Source of the DNA: Aldrovandia affinis
Lineage: Eukaryota > Chordata > Actinopteri > Notacanthiformes > Halosauridae
Reading direction: 5' to 3'
DNA length: 64,000 bases
Assembly: GCA_029706075.1 (NCBI GenBank)
Contig: JAINUG010000167.1
Coordinates: forward strand, 2,223,201-2,287,200
The notes beneath the pieces are model-generated. The model was not told where the DNA came from. It searched no databases and saw only the letters and a list, made by a program, of their open reading frames with translations. A program made the translations under genes and the position numbers. Positions 22,470-34,122 of this stretch are shown piece after piece. Every line of letters begins with the position of its first letter. Position 1 is the stretch's first letter.

Positions 22470-25400
22470 TCAGCCTGCTATTTAACAGGAAGCCAATGTA
22501 GTGATGCTAACACAGGAGTAATGTGCTCATACTTCATGGATCTAGTCAAAATATGTGCTGCTGTATTCTGTACTAGTTGAAGACTCTTAAGAGAGCTACT
22601 AGAGGAGCCAGATAATAAGGCATTACAATAGTCTAGCCTCGATGCGACAAAAGCATGCATCAAAAGTTAGCATCCTCTAATGACAGAATGTGCCTAATTT
22701 TAGCTATGTTTCTTAGGTGAATGAAGCCTACTCTGGAAGTGTTTTTAATATGAGTGTCAACTGTAAGATCCTGATCAATAATAAAACCAAGGTTCTTGAC
22801 CATTAGACTTGATGCAACTATGCAATCACCTGCATTTAACTGCAGATCCAACTTGTTCCTTAATTTTTCTGGGCCCAAAACCATCATCTCTGTTTTATCT
22901 GAATTCAAAAATTCAAATTACTGTCATCCAATTCTTTATATCAGAGATACAAGCCTCTAATTGAGTGAGTTGAAGTATTTTACCTGGTTTCATTTATATG
23001 TACAGCTGTGTATCATCTACATAGCAATGGAAATTCACACCATGTTTACGAATAACATTACCGAGTGGTAGCAAGTATAATGAGAACAGTAATGGTCCCA
23101 GCACTGAGCCTTGTGGAATACCATATTTAACTTGAGAGTAGTCAGAGAACTCTTGATCTAATTGCACAAATTGAAACCTGTCTGATAAGTATGATTTAAA
23201 CCATGAGAGTGCCCGTCCACGCAAACCAACCAGGTTTTCTAGCCTGTGAAGGAGAATCTGGGGGTCAATAATGTCAAAAGCAGCACTTATGTCAAGGAGC
23301 ACTAGAATAGAAACACAACCAGTATCTGATGCTAACAGTAAGTCATTTAAAACTTTAATAAGTGCCGTCTCAGTGCTATGGTTTGGTCTAAAACTTGATT
23401 GTAGTGTTTCATACAGATTACTAGTTTTTAGGAAAGCAGTTAATTGTTGAGCTACAGATTTCTCTAACATTTTTTACAAAAAGGGAAGATTTGAAATGGG
23501 CCTATAGTTCTTCAGATTAACAGGATCAAGATTTGGTTTCTTTAGAAGAGGCTTGATTATTGCCACTTTTAAAGACTTAGGTACGCAACCCAATAATAGG
23601 GATGTATTTATGATGTCTAACATGGGCTGGCCTAGCACAGGCAAAAGCTCTTTAATAAGCTTGGTTGGTATGGGGTCTAACAGACATGTAGTCTGCCAGG
23701 AGTCTTGGAGTAACCCTGGACAACCAGCTGTGCTTCTCGAGCCACATAGCAATGATCACTCGGACCTGCCGATTCTCCCTCCACAACATCCGGAGGATCC
23801 GACCGTTCCTCACCCAAGAGGCCACCCAACTCCTGGTCCAGGCCCTGGTGATCTCACGTCTGGACTACTGCAATTCCTTGCTGGCAGGCCTACCGGCCTG
23901 TGCCATCAAGCCACTGCAACTTGTCCAGAACGCTGCCGCTTGTCTGGTGTTCAACCAGCCGAAGTTTACCCACGTCACCCCTCTACTCTCCGCTCTGCAC
24001 TGGCTCCCCATCACAGCATGCATCACATTCAAATCACTGGTGCTTGCTTTTCAAGCGGCTAGAGGTACTGCTCCCCCATACCTCCAGTCACTCATCACTC
24101 CCTACACCCCAGCCAGACCCCTCCGCTCCGCCTCCTCTGGGAAACTGTCTGCCCCATCCCTTCGGGTGCCTGGCAGCTGCTCCTCGCGGTCTCACCTCTT
24201 CTCTGTCCTGACCCCTCGCTGGTGGAACGACCTCCCGCAATCGGTCAGGACTGCGGAATCACTTGCGATCTTCCGCAAGAGATTCAAGACCACCTTTTCA
24301 GACTCCACTACCACTGAACTCTGTCCATCGAGCTAATTGTCATCACCACTGCCTACTTGTTTAACACTATATACCCCTCCTTACTCCATTTATTTAAAAA
24401 TATATATATAATAAATTGTACTAACCTTTTCCTTCCCAGAGTTACACGTATGGTACGCAGATGCCTGTAATGATGTCTATCGCTGTATTACTGCACTGAT
24501 CTCTTGCGCTAACTATGATTGTTCCTACCATGTATTTATGCACATCTTGTCGCTCTGGATAAGAGTGTCTGCTAAATGCTTCAAATGTAAAATTTCGATG
24601 ATTTGGAGGACATAACCAGTTTGCTAAATTTGTCCAGATCCAAGGGACTGAAAAACTCAAGGGTCTCTATGCAATCCTGCTCCTGATAGCCCTGTGCCAT
24701 CTCGGGAGTAGGAGTGCTAGATGTTGGAGTCATTTTCATCATTTGTTCTCTGATTGTCTCAATCTTATTAGTAAACGAGTTCATGAAGTCATTAGAATTA
24801 TAGTTAGAAGGATAACTGCTGTAATCTGAAGACTGATTTTTTTGTCAGTTTAGCTACCGTGTTAAATAGAAATCTTGGGTTGTTTTTATTCTGGTCAATT
24901 AATTTTGAGAAGTACGATGACCTAGCTGTAGTAAGGGCGTGTCCTTCCAAGCACAGCGAAAAACCTCTAAATTGGAGCCCCATCTGCGTTCTAATTTCCT
25001 GGAAACTTGTTTAAGGGCACGGGTATGGTCAGTAAACCAAGGTGCAAGTTTCTTCTGACTGCATTTTTTCCTCTTGAGGGGTGCGACAGCATCAAGTGTA
25101 TTCCGTAAAATATGATTTACCGCATCTGTGTACTGATCAATCGACAAAAAGCTATTTGGGTCCTGACTTGATACTAACGATTCGGGAAGTATGTTTATAC
25201 ATTTTGAAGCCGTCAATGAATGTATAGAGTGGCTGGAATAGTATCTAGGTTCCGATTTAATAGGAATATTTACCAGAATTTTGAAAGTAATCAAAAAGTT
25301 ATCCGATCCTACAGGATTATGGGGAGACACAATGATATTCTCAACATCGATACCATAGGATAACACTAAGTCTAAGGTATGGTTGTGGCAGTGGGTTGGT

Positions 25401-25930
25401 TCAGACATATTTTGAATAAAACCAACACAGTCAATACTAGCTGCAAAAGCCAATCCTAAAGGGTCACTGTCATTATCAACATGTATGTTGAAATCTCCAA
25501 CAATCACAACTTTATCTGCCATAGTTGCCAAGCTTGATAAAAACTCTGCAAACTGAGAAAGAAAGACAGTATACGGTCCAGGTGGTCTATAAATAGTTAC
25601 TAAGAGGAAGGATTGCACTCAGGTAACTTTATCTTTTGACTGTCCAGAAGTGATTCAAAAGAGGAGATCTTATCCCCACATTTAGGTGTGAAACTAAATT
25701 TTGTTGCAAAAATCACAGCAACACTGCCCCCTCTACCAAACAGACGCGGCGCTTGACAGCTAGCATAACCATCAGGAGATGCCTCATTAAGTGCACTGTA
25801 TTCATCAGGCCTAAGCCAGGTTTCAGTGAAAACTAATCAGGTCAAAACTATGGTCCGCGATTAGTTCGTTCACAAGAACTGCCTTGGGGGAAAGTGATGT
25901 AACATTTAATAACCCACATATGTCTTATTA
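22470..25930 (-). pseudogene. LINE ORF2: endonuclease and reverse transcriptase, interrupted
   Basis: The endonuclease part (25930-24899) shows ETWL-like and RGGSVAVIF segments, YRPPGPY and VIVGDFNIHVDNDSDPLG. The RT part (23690-22994) has [42 protein letters not shown] and a YVDDTQLYI catalytic box. The thumb and C-terminal part (22908-22478) has KTEMMVLG and SLHWLPVK. The reading frame is cut by the inner LINE at 23690-24594 and by several stops. Confidence 0.85.
23690..24594 (+). mobile_element. 3' end of a second L2-like LINE, nested and in opposite orientation
   Basis: 5'-truncated LINE. A 194-codon open frame (23752-24336) encodes the conserved L2 ORF2 C-terminus (SRLDYCNSLLAGLPACAIKP, LSALHWLPITACITFKS, RWWNDLPQSVRTAESLAIF). 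A 3' UTR follows, ending CGCTCTGGATAAGAGTGTCT then GCTAAATGC, the same tail carried by several SINEs here. Left of 23690 and right of 24594 the host LINE's reading frame resumes (…SSKSS then TCLLDPIPT… in its own strand), which locates the insertion. Confidence 0.88.
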
Positions 25931-25999
25931 CAGGCAACACTTACAGCAGTCTGAGAGGTTTTAATATAAATAAGATTATGTACACAAATGCCACGACAG

Positions 26000-26781
26000 C
26001 CAGTGTGCTCAGTGTCCCCAAAAAGTAGGCCAATTGTTTATGAAGCCCAAGTCGTTGTCAGTACACCAGTTAGCCAGCCAGCGATTTAGCGACGTGAGTC
26101 TACTGTAGACTTCGTCACTCCTACGGGCTGGGATAGGGCCAGAGATGATTACTTCCCGACTGAGTGTTTTAGCAAGTTTACACACCGAAACAAAATAATT
26201 TTTAGTGATCTCCGACTGCCTAAGTCAAACATCGTTGGTGCCAGCGTGGATAATAATTTTAGAATATTTACGATTATTCTTAGCTAGCACCTCTAAGTTT
26301 GCCTCCACGTCGGTAGCTCTGGCCCCAGGCAAACATTGGACTATGGTCGCTGGTGACTCTATCCTCACATTTCGTAAAATGGAATCGCCAATAATCAGAG
26401 CTTTCTCAGTAGGTGTATTACTGAGTGGGGAGAAACAATTTGAAACGTGAGTTGGGTTTCTGACCTCCTTGGGACGGCAACTATGCCTCCCTCGAACCGT
26501 GACAAAAATGCCTTGCTGCGAAGGCTCTGCCGGGGAATAGCACTGATATTTAAACTATTTAAACTCCCTGGTGCGTCCGGTGCTTGCAGAAAAGACTCTA
26601 TGTAACTCTCTCCCTCCTGAATCTGGTGAAGCATCCGGACGTGGTCCTCAAGCCCAACTACTTTCTGAGCCAATTCTAAATTAAGTTGACACTTAGTACA
26701 AATACCAGTTATGCTAAACTTGGCGTCAGAACTGATACTAAACATATTGCACTCCAAGCAGGAAACAAGGGAGGAAGCCAT
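26000..26781 (-). pseudogene. LINE ORF1 with SGNH-esterase domain, degenerate
   Basis: N-terminal segment with Cys pairs (CLECNM, CTKCQL) and a coiled-coil-like stretch. Then, after a frame change, [10 protein letters not shown] (catalytic Gly-Asp-Ser block) and [10 protein letters not shown] (the conserved Gly-x-Asn-Asp block). A stop follows NDV directly. ORF1 proteins with such esterase domains are known in CR1/L2-type LINEs. Confidence 0.75.
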
Positions 26782-26840
26782 CGTCGAATTCCTTACCGTG
26801 AATTAGTTTTCTTGGTGGTTTTTCTGTATGTTTTTAAATA

Positions 26841-28052
26841 TATTTTAGAATAGATTAAGCTTATTTTTCACCCCAATCTAAATCACATGTCTAACATCTA
26901 TCTTTGTTTCCAGAAGAAGTTGGTCAAATGACTTCACAAGATGTTTAAACAGCAATTTGCTCCCATTCGGGGTGAGTGCAAGTAACAGACAGCCTTAATG
27001 CCAGCTTGGCAGAAATATTTATGATAGACATTGATTGATTATCCCAGACACACCTTTAATGACATGCAAAATTATTTCCTGAGAATTAAATCTAATTTAT
27101 GTGGCTCTTCCTCTTGAAAGAGTACAATGGCATTTAGTGACATTTCAGCAGCAGGGACAAACATGACGGAAAGAGAATAATATGAATGGAAGAATAAATT
27201 AACCCAAAATAGAATAGGCAACATGATGGTGTGTCTGCATTTCCACTGACAGTGCATAAATGATGGGCAGGATGTTTAACATGGGAATGAAAAAATAGGC
27301 ATCTACATTTCCATGGTGACCCTAAAACCCATTATTCTTGTAAATCCAGCTCCAGTCTATTAAAGGGTATAGCTCCTGTCTCATTGAAATATGATTTGTT
27401 AGCCATCTAGATACAATTATCTGCTCTCTACTGAATTATAATGAATCAATTGATTGTGATACAATTTGTTTTTGCTTTGTTTGTGAGTGCCATTGAGTCC
27501 CCAAACATTTCAAAAGTCTTAACTTTTGACAGGTGCAACATTTTGCGAAGAGTCAAAAAGGAGCACCTGCAAAGCTTTTGTAGCCTTTCAAGAGTCGAAA
27601 AAGAAAGACATTCATACGAGCACCTCAACTATTATCTTGACCTATGCACTGAAAAAAAAAAGCTTTAAGTACATATAGCAACTACATACTTACCTAATTA
27701 TTTTCTAGATGTGAATAAACTTGTCCTGTGTCCTTTGAAAATAATAAATTTGGCTGTTGTTTCAAAGAGAAACTCAGAAGCCTGCCAAGGGGTGAGTACA
27801 TTGTTTGAAGTAGGCCTAGACCAACATAGTTACAGTACCGTAGCAGGTACCAAAGCATTGTGTTGGAAGCCTTGTCAGTGCATAGGTGAAGATAATTCCT
27901 TTTTCACTGGAAGGTAACCTAATCACATTTACATAAAGATGTTAACCATAATTGTGTATATAACCATCAAATAAGTGTGTTACACTTCATTTATTCATGG
28001 ACACACATTATAAACCAAATGTGGTACACAAGTACTGCAATTGCAGTGGATA
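26841..28052. other. Intergenic, nothing recognised
   Basis: AT-rich sequence with no coding, RNA or repeat feature that I can support. The left part may be 5' UTR of the LINE. Confidence 0.5.
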
Positions 28053-29615
28053 TAGTGAGCACCATAATTCATTGGACAGTGACACATTTGTTGTTATTTT
28101 GGTTCTGTACTCTACCACTTTGAGTTTGAAAGGATACAATAAGGTTGAAGTACCGACTGTCAGCTTTAATTTGAGGGTATTTTCATCCATATCGGATGAA
28201 CCGTTTAGAAATGACAGCACCTTTTGTACGTGGGCCCCCCATTTTAAGGTACTACAAGTATTTGTTAAATTGGCTTCACAGAAGTGTTTCGTTAGGCAGG
28301 TGTATTCATTTGTGTCGTTAGTGATTGCAGAAGAGAGCTGTTGATGTCTAGTCTTGATTCTAGACTTTGCAACTGCCTTTGGAGATTGTTGTTGGGGTGT
28401 GACAGCATGAGGAAGACAGCAGTGTCAATGCAAATTAAGCTGGCCGTCATAAGGCTCAGAAATTAAAATCAATCAATCAGGAACATTGCAAAAACCCTGG
28501 GCATGCCCTAGTCAACAGTTTGGTTCATCAACTGGTGAACTCAATTATGTCAAAAGACCCGGTAGACCAAGGAAGACCACTGTAGTGGATGACCGGAGAA
28601 TACTCTCTACGGTGAAGAAAACCCCCCTTACAACAGCCCAACAGATCAAAAACACTCTCCTGGATGCAGGTGTAGATGTGTCAAAATATACCATATGTAG
28701 AAGACTACACCAGCAGGGCTACAGAGGGTACACTACAAGATGCAAATCACTGATAAGCATGAAGAACAGAAAGGTGAGATTACAGTTTGCTAAAAAGCAC
28801 CTAAAAGAGCCCAAGAGTTCTGGAACAAAGTCTTGTGGACAGATCAGACAAAGATTAACGTACCAGAGTGATGGAAAGAGGAAAGCGTGGAGGAAAAAAA
28901 GTAAATGCCCATGATCCAAGGCATACCACCTCATCCGTGAAACATAGTGGAGGGGCTGTTATGGCTTGGGTCTGTATGGCTGCCAGTGGAACGGGCTCAC
29001 TTGTATTCATCGATGATGTGACTGCAGACAGAAGTAGAACAATGAATTCTGAAGTCTACAGAAATATTTTATCTGCTCAGATAAAACCAAATGCCTCCAA
29101 ACTCATCAGACGGCACTTCATCATGCAACAAGACAATGACCCGAAACATACTGCTAGAGCAACGAAGGGGTTTTTGACGGCCAAAAAGTGGAAAATCCTT
29201 GACTGGCCGAGTCAATCACTAGATCTGAATCCAATTGAACATGCATTTTACATGCTGAAGAGGAGACTGAAGGCAAAAAGTCCCCGAAGCAAGCAGAAAC
29301 TGAAGATGGCTGCAGTACAGGCCTCGTAGAGCATCACCAGGGAAGATACCCAGCATCTGGTGATGTCTTCAAGCAGTCATTGCATGCAAAGGATATGTGA
29401 CCAAATATTAAAAATGATTACTTTATTCAACATTATGTTAAACTGTCCAATGAATTGCGATGCCTGAGGTTCTATAATTTCTAAACGGTTTATCCGATAT
29501 GGATGAAAATACCCTCAAATTAAAGCTCACAGTCTGCACTTCAACCTCATTGCTAGAGTACAGAACCAAAATAACAAAAAATGTGTCACTGTCCAATGTA
29601 TTATGATGCTCACTG
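28053..29615 (+). mobile_element. Tc1-like transposon with long (~160-bp) inverted repeats
   Basis: Flanked by TA (28051-28052, 29616-29617). Ends are TAGTGAGCACCATAATTCAT on the left and, complemented, CAGTGAGCATCATAATACAT on the right. The inverted similarity continues about 160 bp inward (TTGGACAGTGACACATTTG..., GAGGGTATTTTCATCCATAT, CGGATGAACCGTTTAGAAAT). Length 1563 bp. Confidence 0.92.
28340..29330 (+). pseudogene. Tc1-like transposase, two or more frame breaks
   Basis: The first part includes KRPGRPRKTTVVDDRRI (GRPR-type linker between two helix-turn-helix domains) and VKKTPLTTAQQIKNTLLDAG. The second part (28868-29329) has SGGAVMAWVCMAASGTGSLV, MQQDNDPKHTAR (second catalytic Asp) and LDWPSQSLDLNPIEHAF (third catalytic acid). 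The two parts lie in different frames, with further damage near the start, so it is inactive. Confidence 0.88.
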
Positions 29616-30034
29616 TATATACAGTATATACAAGCATATAAAACATGTGTGACCATCTATTTAGGCTTTTGCCAACCATTATCTCACTTCAAACAGTTTT
29701 GGGGTTTAACAATCATTTATGCTTATAATATTGGTTTCCAATTGCACTTTGATGCTTCTCATTTTTGTGGGTAAGGAAGGGTAAGTGTTTGGATGCGCTG
29801 TCCTGATGCGGCGACTGTAGAAATGCCATGTCTTGCCATGCCTTGCAGTGTTCTGTTCCTGACAGTGGAAAAGCCCCTTGGGGCCCACTACCTTGTTTTG
29901 CATCACTAAGGGTTCAGGGGAGACGTGTGTCACCCCAGTCTTCTTTACAAGGAAACTAACAGCCCCCAAAAAATGCACTGCTCTGTGTTGTTACACAGAG
30001 GAGCCTCTGGTTCTTGTCCTGACAGTCACTGCAG
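29616..30034. other. Intergenic, nothing recognised
   Basis: No gene or repeat that I can support. Confidence 0.5.
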
Positions 30035-32062
30035 TAGGGTTGGGCGGTTTCCAGACTTTCAAACAGTCATACCAGCCTTTTACAATTCCAGGAGATACAG
30101 TTTAACAGTCTTTGAGTTGGGGTGGGGTTGAATAGACAACTTTTCCTGTTGTTACATGATTAGCAATGGTTCGGGTATAAAATGGTGTGCTATGCACTTT
30201 TCTCACAACAGGGTGGCAGCATTCAGAAAAAAAAGCAATTCAGAATTGCTAAAGTGGTTGAGAAAACCATGATTGTGTCTAATGTTTATGTTCCCTAGCT
30301 AGCATAACATCATCATAATTATTATTATTATTAATAATAATAATAATAAAAACGTTAGCTACAATCTATTGCTAGCTAGTTAGTTAATTAACTGACTAGC
30401 TAGCAATTGGGTGCAGATAACATTAGCCAGCTATGTCATGCTAGTGATCTAGCTGCCAGCTAACTAACAAGACCAACTATTAGCACCCAGCAGTCAAAGC
30501 AGCAGAGAATACCTTGTTAGCAAACATTTTAGCTATCCAGTCTAGCATGCCAGTGTATTTGTCTCCACATAGACAAAGACAAGGTAGCTAACACTAGATA
30601 ATGTAATATGTAGCTATAGCTGTATGTTGCTATGTTGTTTGACCAGTGACGGGCGGTGAGGTCAATGGTTGGGGAGGCACTGGATATCAGAGTAGGGCGA
30701 CCAGATTTTCAAAACCTCAAACCTGAACACTTTGTAGGCTATATGAACGCGCCACACGTGCACGCGCACCGAAAATGCAGATCTACAGTGCTATTATACA
30801 ATGTTTTAATACAGATAACATAAACATTCAGATTTTCACACCAAATAGCCCGCCCCAGTTATTAAAAAAAGACGTTATATCTGACGGCGAGGACCGGAGG
30901 GGCATTCCTACCGACCCCTGGCCTCGGCTATGTAAGCGCTGAATAACGGGAAAATTATAGCTGATTTTAGATGCAATTCACTTTCGTTTTAGTTAGTTTT
31001 GTGTCGTTCATTGTAGATTTTATTTTCATTTCAGTTAGGCTATTTCCACTGCTATTATTTTGTTCTAATCCTGACACACGCACAAGTTAAAGTGAAAATA
31101 TTGCTTAGCTTACCTTTACTTGTAAATGAAGTCCATTCGCCTTTCTTTCTCGGTTTAGAAATCAAATCATCCATTTTCAGAGCGAAAAATCAGTGCATTT
31201 GTTTGGTTGTTGTTCTTTTAACTTTTGCAAGAGTAAACCAAGTCGTAAACTTCAGGCTCACTATCGCCCCCGTCTGTGAGGCAGAGGTACTGGCTGCCTC
31301 AAGGCAAGCCTTTTCCTTGTGGATTTATGTCAGATCAATAAGACTTAAATATTACACACATACGTGAAATACATTACCGAACACTATGGAAATTAAGACG
31401 TATAATAAAAGTGTCTTCAAACATGATATTGGAAACATACAGAGAAATGGCAACAAGCACGCGCCAATTGCACGCGCTAAATTTAGTTTGTGAGGGATTG
31501 CGCAATCTGGGGAGAGGCTCGGCTCGTCACTGCCTCACCTCTCGTCTCTCTGTTGTATTTGAACAGGAAATACAGAATTTCAGCGATTTTGACTATAAAA
31601 ACGATCAAAACTTATAGGAACCACACCGAAATTGCATTGAAAGCACAGACGAGTGGACAAACATTAATAGTTATTTTATTATTTCTTTTTTTACTTCTCA
31701 TGAAGACAGGTGAGGTTCTGCCTCACCTGCCTCCCCTGACCGCACGTCCCTGGTTGTTTCTAATGTTAGCTAGTATCTTGCTAGTCTCATCTAGCAGTGT
31801 CTAGATAGCTGGCGGATGTTCACAAAAACGTAGCTGGCTTTACCTTTTGTTATCTAGCCAGCTAACTAATGAGAAAACGTCTATTACCCAGCTTCATCTG
31901 TCAATTCAGCTGACACTAGCTACCTCACCTTGCTTATGCTGTTAGTCACGTTAGTCATTTTTATTTATTTTATTTATGGAGGTCTGGTGGTGGTGAAAAT
32001 GACACGGACGGTGTGAAACTAAACCGTGGTATACTGTGTGATTGGAAGCCTGCCTAACACTA
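30035..32062. mobile_element. hAT-like non-autonomous transposon with exact 8-bp target duplication
   Basis: Flanked by the exact direct repeat CACTGCAG (30027-30034 and 32063-32070), the 8-bp size typical of hAT elements. Ends TAGGGTTGGGCGGTTTCC and, complemented, TAGTGTTAGGCAGGCTTCC are imperfect inverted repeats. The interior has no transposase but holds a second hAT-like element (30643-31753) and an (ATT)n run at 30315-30350. Confidence 0.82.
30643..31753. mobile_element. hAT-like element nested inside the 30035-32062 element
   Basis: Left end CCAGTGACGGGCGGTGAGG, right end complemented CCAGGGACGTGCGGTCAGG. Target duplication TTGTTTGA / TTGTTTCT (6 of 8 match) at 30635-30642 and 31754-31761. 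No transposase-like frame. Just inside its left end, AGGGCGACCAGATTTTCAAA looks like part of yet another repeat. Confidence 0.7.
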
Positions 32063-32710
32063 CACTGCAGACAAACTGCCCACTTCGCTCTGAAATACTC
32101 TGTAAAGCACAGACTTCCACTGACAGCAAATATAGACCATGCTAGAACAGAGTTATTGTCCTACAGGGACATTATCGTAAAAAGCTATTTAACTCGATTG
32201 TGAAGCTTCTTCCCTAAAGGCTCAGTGTAATGGTCAGCGCCTCTTGTCTAACCAGATGAAAGCGAAGGGAAATGGCATTTCATGTTTCAAGGGTAGACTT
32301 TAGTTGTTGCTCTGAATAGTCATGTTAGAACAGACAGCAAACACATTTTGTTGATTTATGTCCTGAACTCCCCTGTGCATCTTGAAAAACCAGCCCCTGA
32401 AAAACTATTCACCACATTGTTGCCTTTCCAAGCACTAATACACCACATCTGGAACTAGATTACCAATGCAAAGAATATTTTGGGAAGAACAATCCCATGG
32501 AGAACTGGCCTGGCAATTCCTGAATATTCCTCAGGTAGGAAAATACACCATTAGCCGACAAAACTGAAAACCTTAGTCCCAAAACCCTGCACACCTGAGA
32601 TGGAAGGAGTGTGTTCAGAAAGTGTCAGGTGAGGTTCTGTCCCTGATGAAAATCGCTGCAGCAACTATTGTAGAACATGTGCAGATTTATAATTTAGTCA
32701 AAATGGTCTG
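32063..32710. other. Intergenic, nothing recognised
   Basis: No gene or repeat that I can support. Confidence 0.5.
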
Positions 32711-33097
32711 TGATTCGGTGACGTGTAAATGACCCGGCATGTCCAGGTCTGTAGGTGTGATTTGGTGATGTGTAAATGACCCGGCATGTTCAGGTGTGTA
32801 GGTGTGATTTGGTGATGTGTAAATGACCCGGCATGTCCAGGTCTGTAGGTGTGATTTGGTGATGTGTAAATGACCCGGCATGTTCAGGTGTGTAGGTGTG
32901 ATTCAGTCATGTGTAAATGACCCGGCATGTTCAGGTGTGTAGGTGTGATTCGGTGACGTGTAAATGACCCGGCATGTTCAGGTGTGTAGGTGTGATTCAG
33001 TGATGTGTAAATGACCCGGCATGTTCAGGTGTGTAGGTGTGATTCAGTGACGTGTAAATGACCCGGCATGTCCAGATCTGTAGATGATTCAGTGATG
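32711..33097 (+). repeat. 47-bp minisatellite, 8 units
   Basis: The word GACCCGGCATG recurs at 32731, 32778, 32825, 32872, 32919, 32966, 33013 and 33060, exactly 47 bp apart each time. Two unit types differ at GTCCAGGTCTG versus GTTCAGGTGTG. From left to right their order is 1-2-1-2-2-2-2-1, the last unit being further diverged. Each unit carries a GTGATGTGTAAAT or GTGACGTGTAAAT stretch. Confidence 0.95.
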
Positions 33098-33884
33098 TGT
33101 AACATGGACAGACTGGCTTGTTTGTGGGATGCCTCAGCAGATGATAGCAGTGGGTCATATTTCAAAGGGAAGAAAGAAACAGAAAAGCCTCCATATCATC
33201 CCAACAGTCGGTATTTGGAAAAATTTAATAAATAAACTTCAGCAAACCACCTCATAAGGGGAAAATATGCATAAATGTGTATGTATGTACATGCAACATA
33301 CAATAAAACCTTGCATTTGTAAAACCAGCGTGTGCACCAAACAATTTCACAGAAATGCACAAGTTCAAATGAGGAATTTCTTTTTGTTAAATGCTGTGGA
33401 AAAACCACAAACCAGCATGGAACACAAGGAAGGAGTTTGATTATATAAAAGTCTTCACAGTTGAGCAAAAAGAAAAACTAAAGACAAAAGGACCCATTTC
33501 CCTTTTAAACCACGTTTAACGCATCAACTTCAGGGGGCGGGGTCAGTGCAGGTCCTGAACCCCTGGAAATCCCAGAATGCATCACCACTGACAATCATCC
33601 TCAGGAAGCACCAGGAATCAAAATCACATTCAAGCCAAAGTTACAGAGAAGAAAATAAAACTACAAAAATGTTAAAATGGGAAATAAAAATAAAAAAACG
33701 ATTCTATGGGTGCTTTCTTTAATCTAAAAAGATATCTCTCAAGAAACCTGCAGGAGTTTGGCTGAGCCTGCTCTGTGCAAAATGCTGAGTCACTCTCCAG
33801 CTTTCAGTGTATCAAGCAGCTTTCACTCAATGCTGCCACCCAGCGCCCCCTGGAGGCACTCAAAAACATTGCCCAAACCAAACT
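33098..33884. other. Region between minisatellite and SMS 3' end
   Basis: No coding sequence recognised. If SMS uses a more distal poly(A) site, part of this is its 3' UTR. Confidence 0.4.
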
Positions 33885-33903
33885 CACAAACAAAATAACA
33901 TTC

Positions 33904-33909
33904 TTTATT
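33904..33909 (-). promoter_or_regulatory. Candidate poly(A) signal of SMS
   Basis: AATAAA on the minus strand (TTTATT on the plus strand), about 183 bases after the SMS stop codon at 34092-34094. It is the first such signal downstream of the stop. Its use is inferred, not shown. Confidence 0.4.
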
Positions 33910-34091
33910 AATTTTTTTCTTTACTTTTAACAAAATGTAATAACAGTAATTGCTAAAAAATATCTGCAAGTTCAACACAAAAGGGACCGTAAAATCAGGG
34001 GTATTTATCTTCAGTGCCACAGAGAACCAGCTACACTCCAGTCTCAATTGCCATCGTACAGGTAAGGTGCTCAGGTTTGAGAGAGAAGATT

Positions 34092-34122
34092 CTATTTCAT
34101 CCAAATTGTGTAGAAAACCCAC
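34092..34122 (-). CDS. sms: SMS exon 11 (stop codon)
   Basis: Encodes (L)WVFYTIWMK and TAG at 34094-34092. The acceptor CCTGCCAG is preceded by TTCCTTAAC (34143-34135), a perfect U12 branch site. The match to the conserved human WVFYTVW end makes this tiny exon secure. Confidence 0.92.

Larger units (their letters stand above)
21563..26840 (-). mobile_element. L2-clade non-LTR retrotransposon (LINE), split by an inner LINE
   Basis: Minus-strand LINE, about 4.4 kb excluding an inserted 905 bp (23690-24594). Order on the minus strand: a zinc-knuckle-like and esterase ORF1 (26781 to about 26000), ORF2 with endonuclease then reverse transcriptase (about 25930 to 22478), and a 3' UTR ending in short CAAAT-type repeats at 21563-21590. 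The clade is called from the RT C-terminus (SRLDYCNALLSG, SLHWLPVK) and the GDFNIHVD endonuclease motif. Stops and frameshifts make it dead. The 5' limit is approximate. Confidence 0.88.

Noticed and set aside
23553-24062. 169-codon frame overlapping the inner LINE
   Set aside because: Shadow of the true LINE reading frame 23752-24336.
32711-33097. CRISPR-like array
   Set aside because: The 47-bp units are contiguous with no variable spacers and lie in a vertebrate genome; this is a minisatellite.
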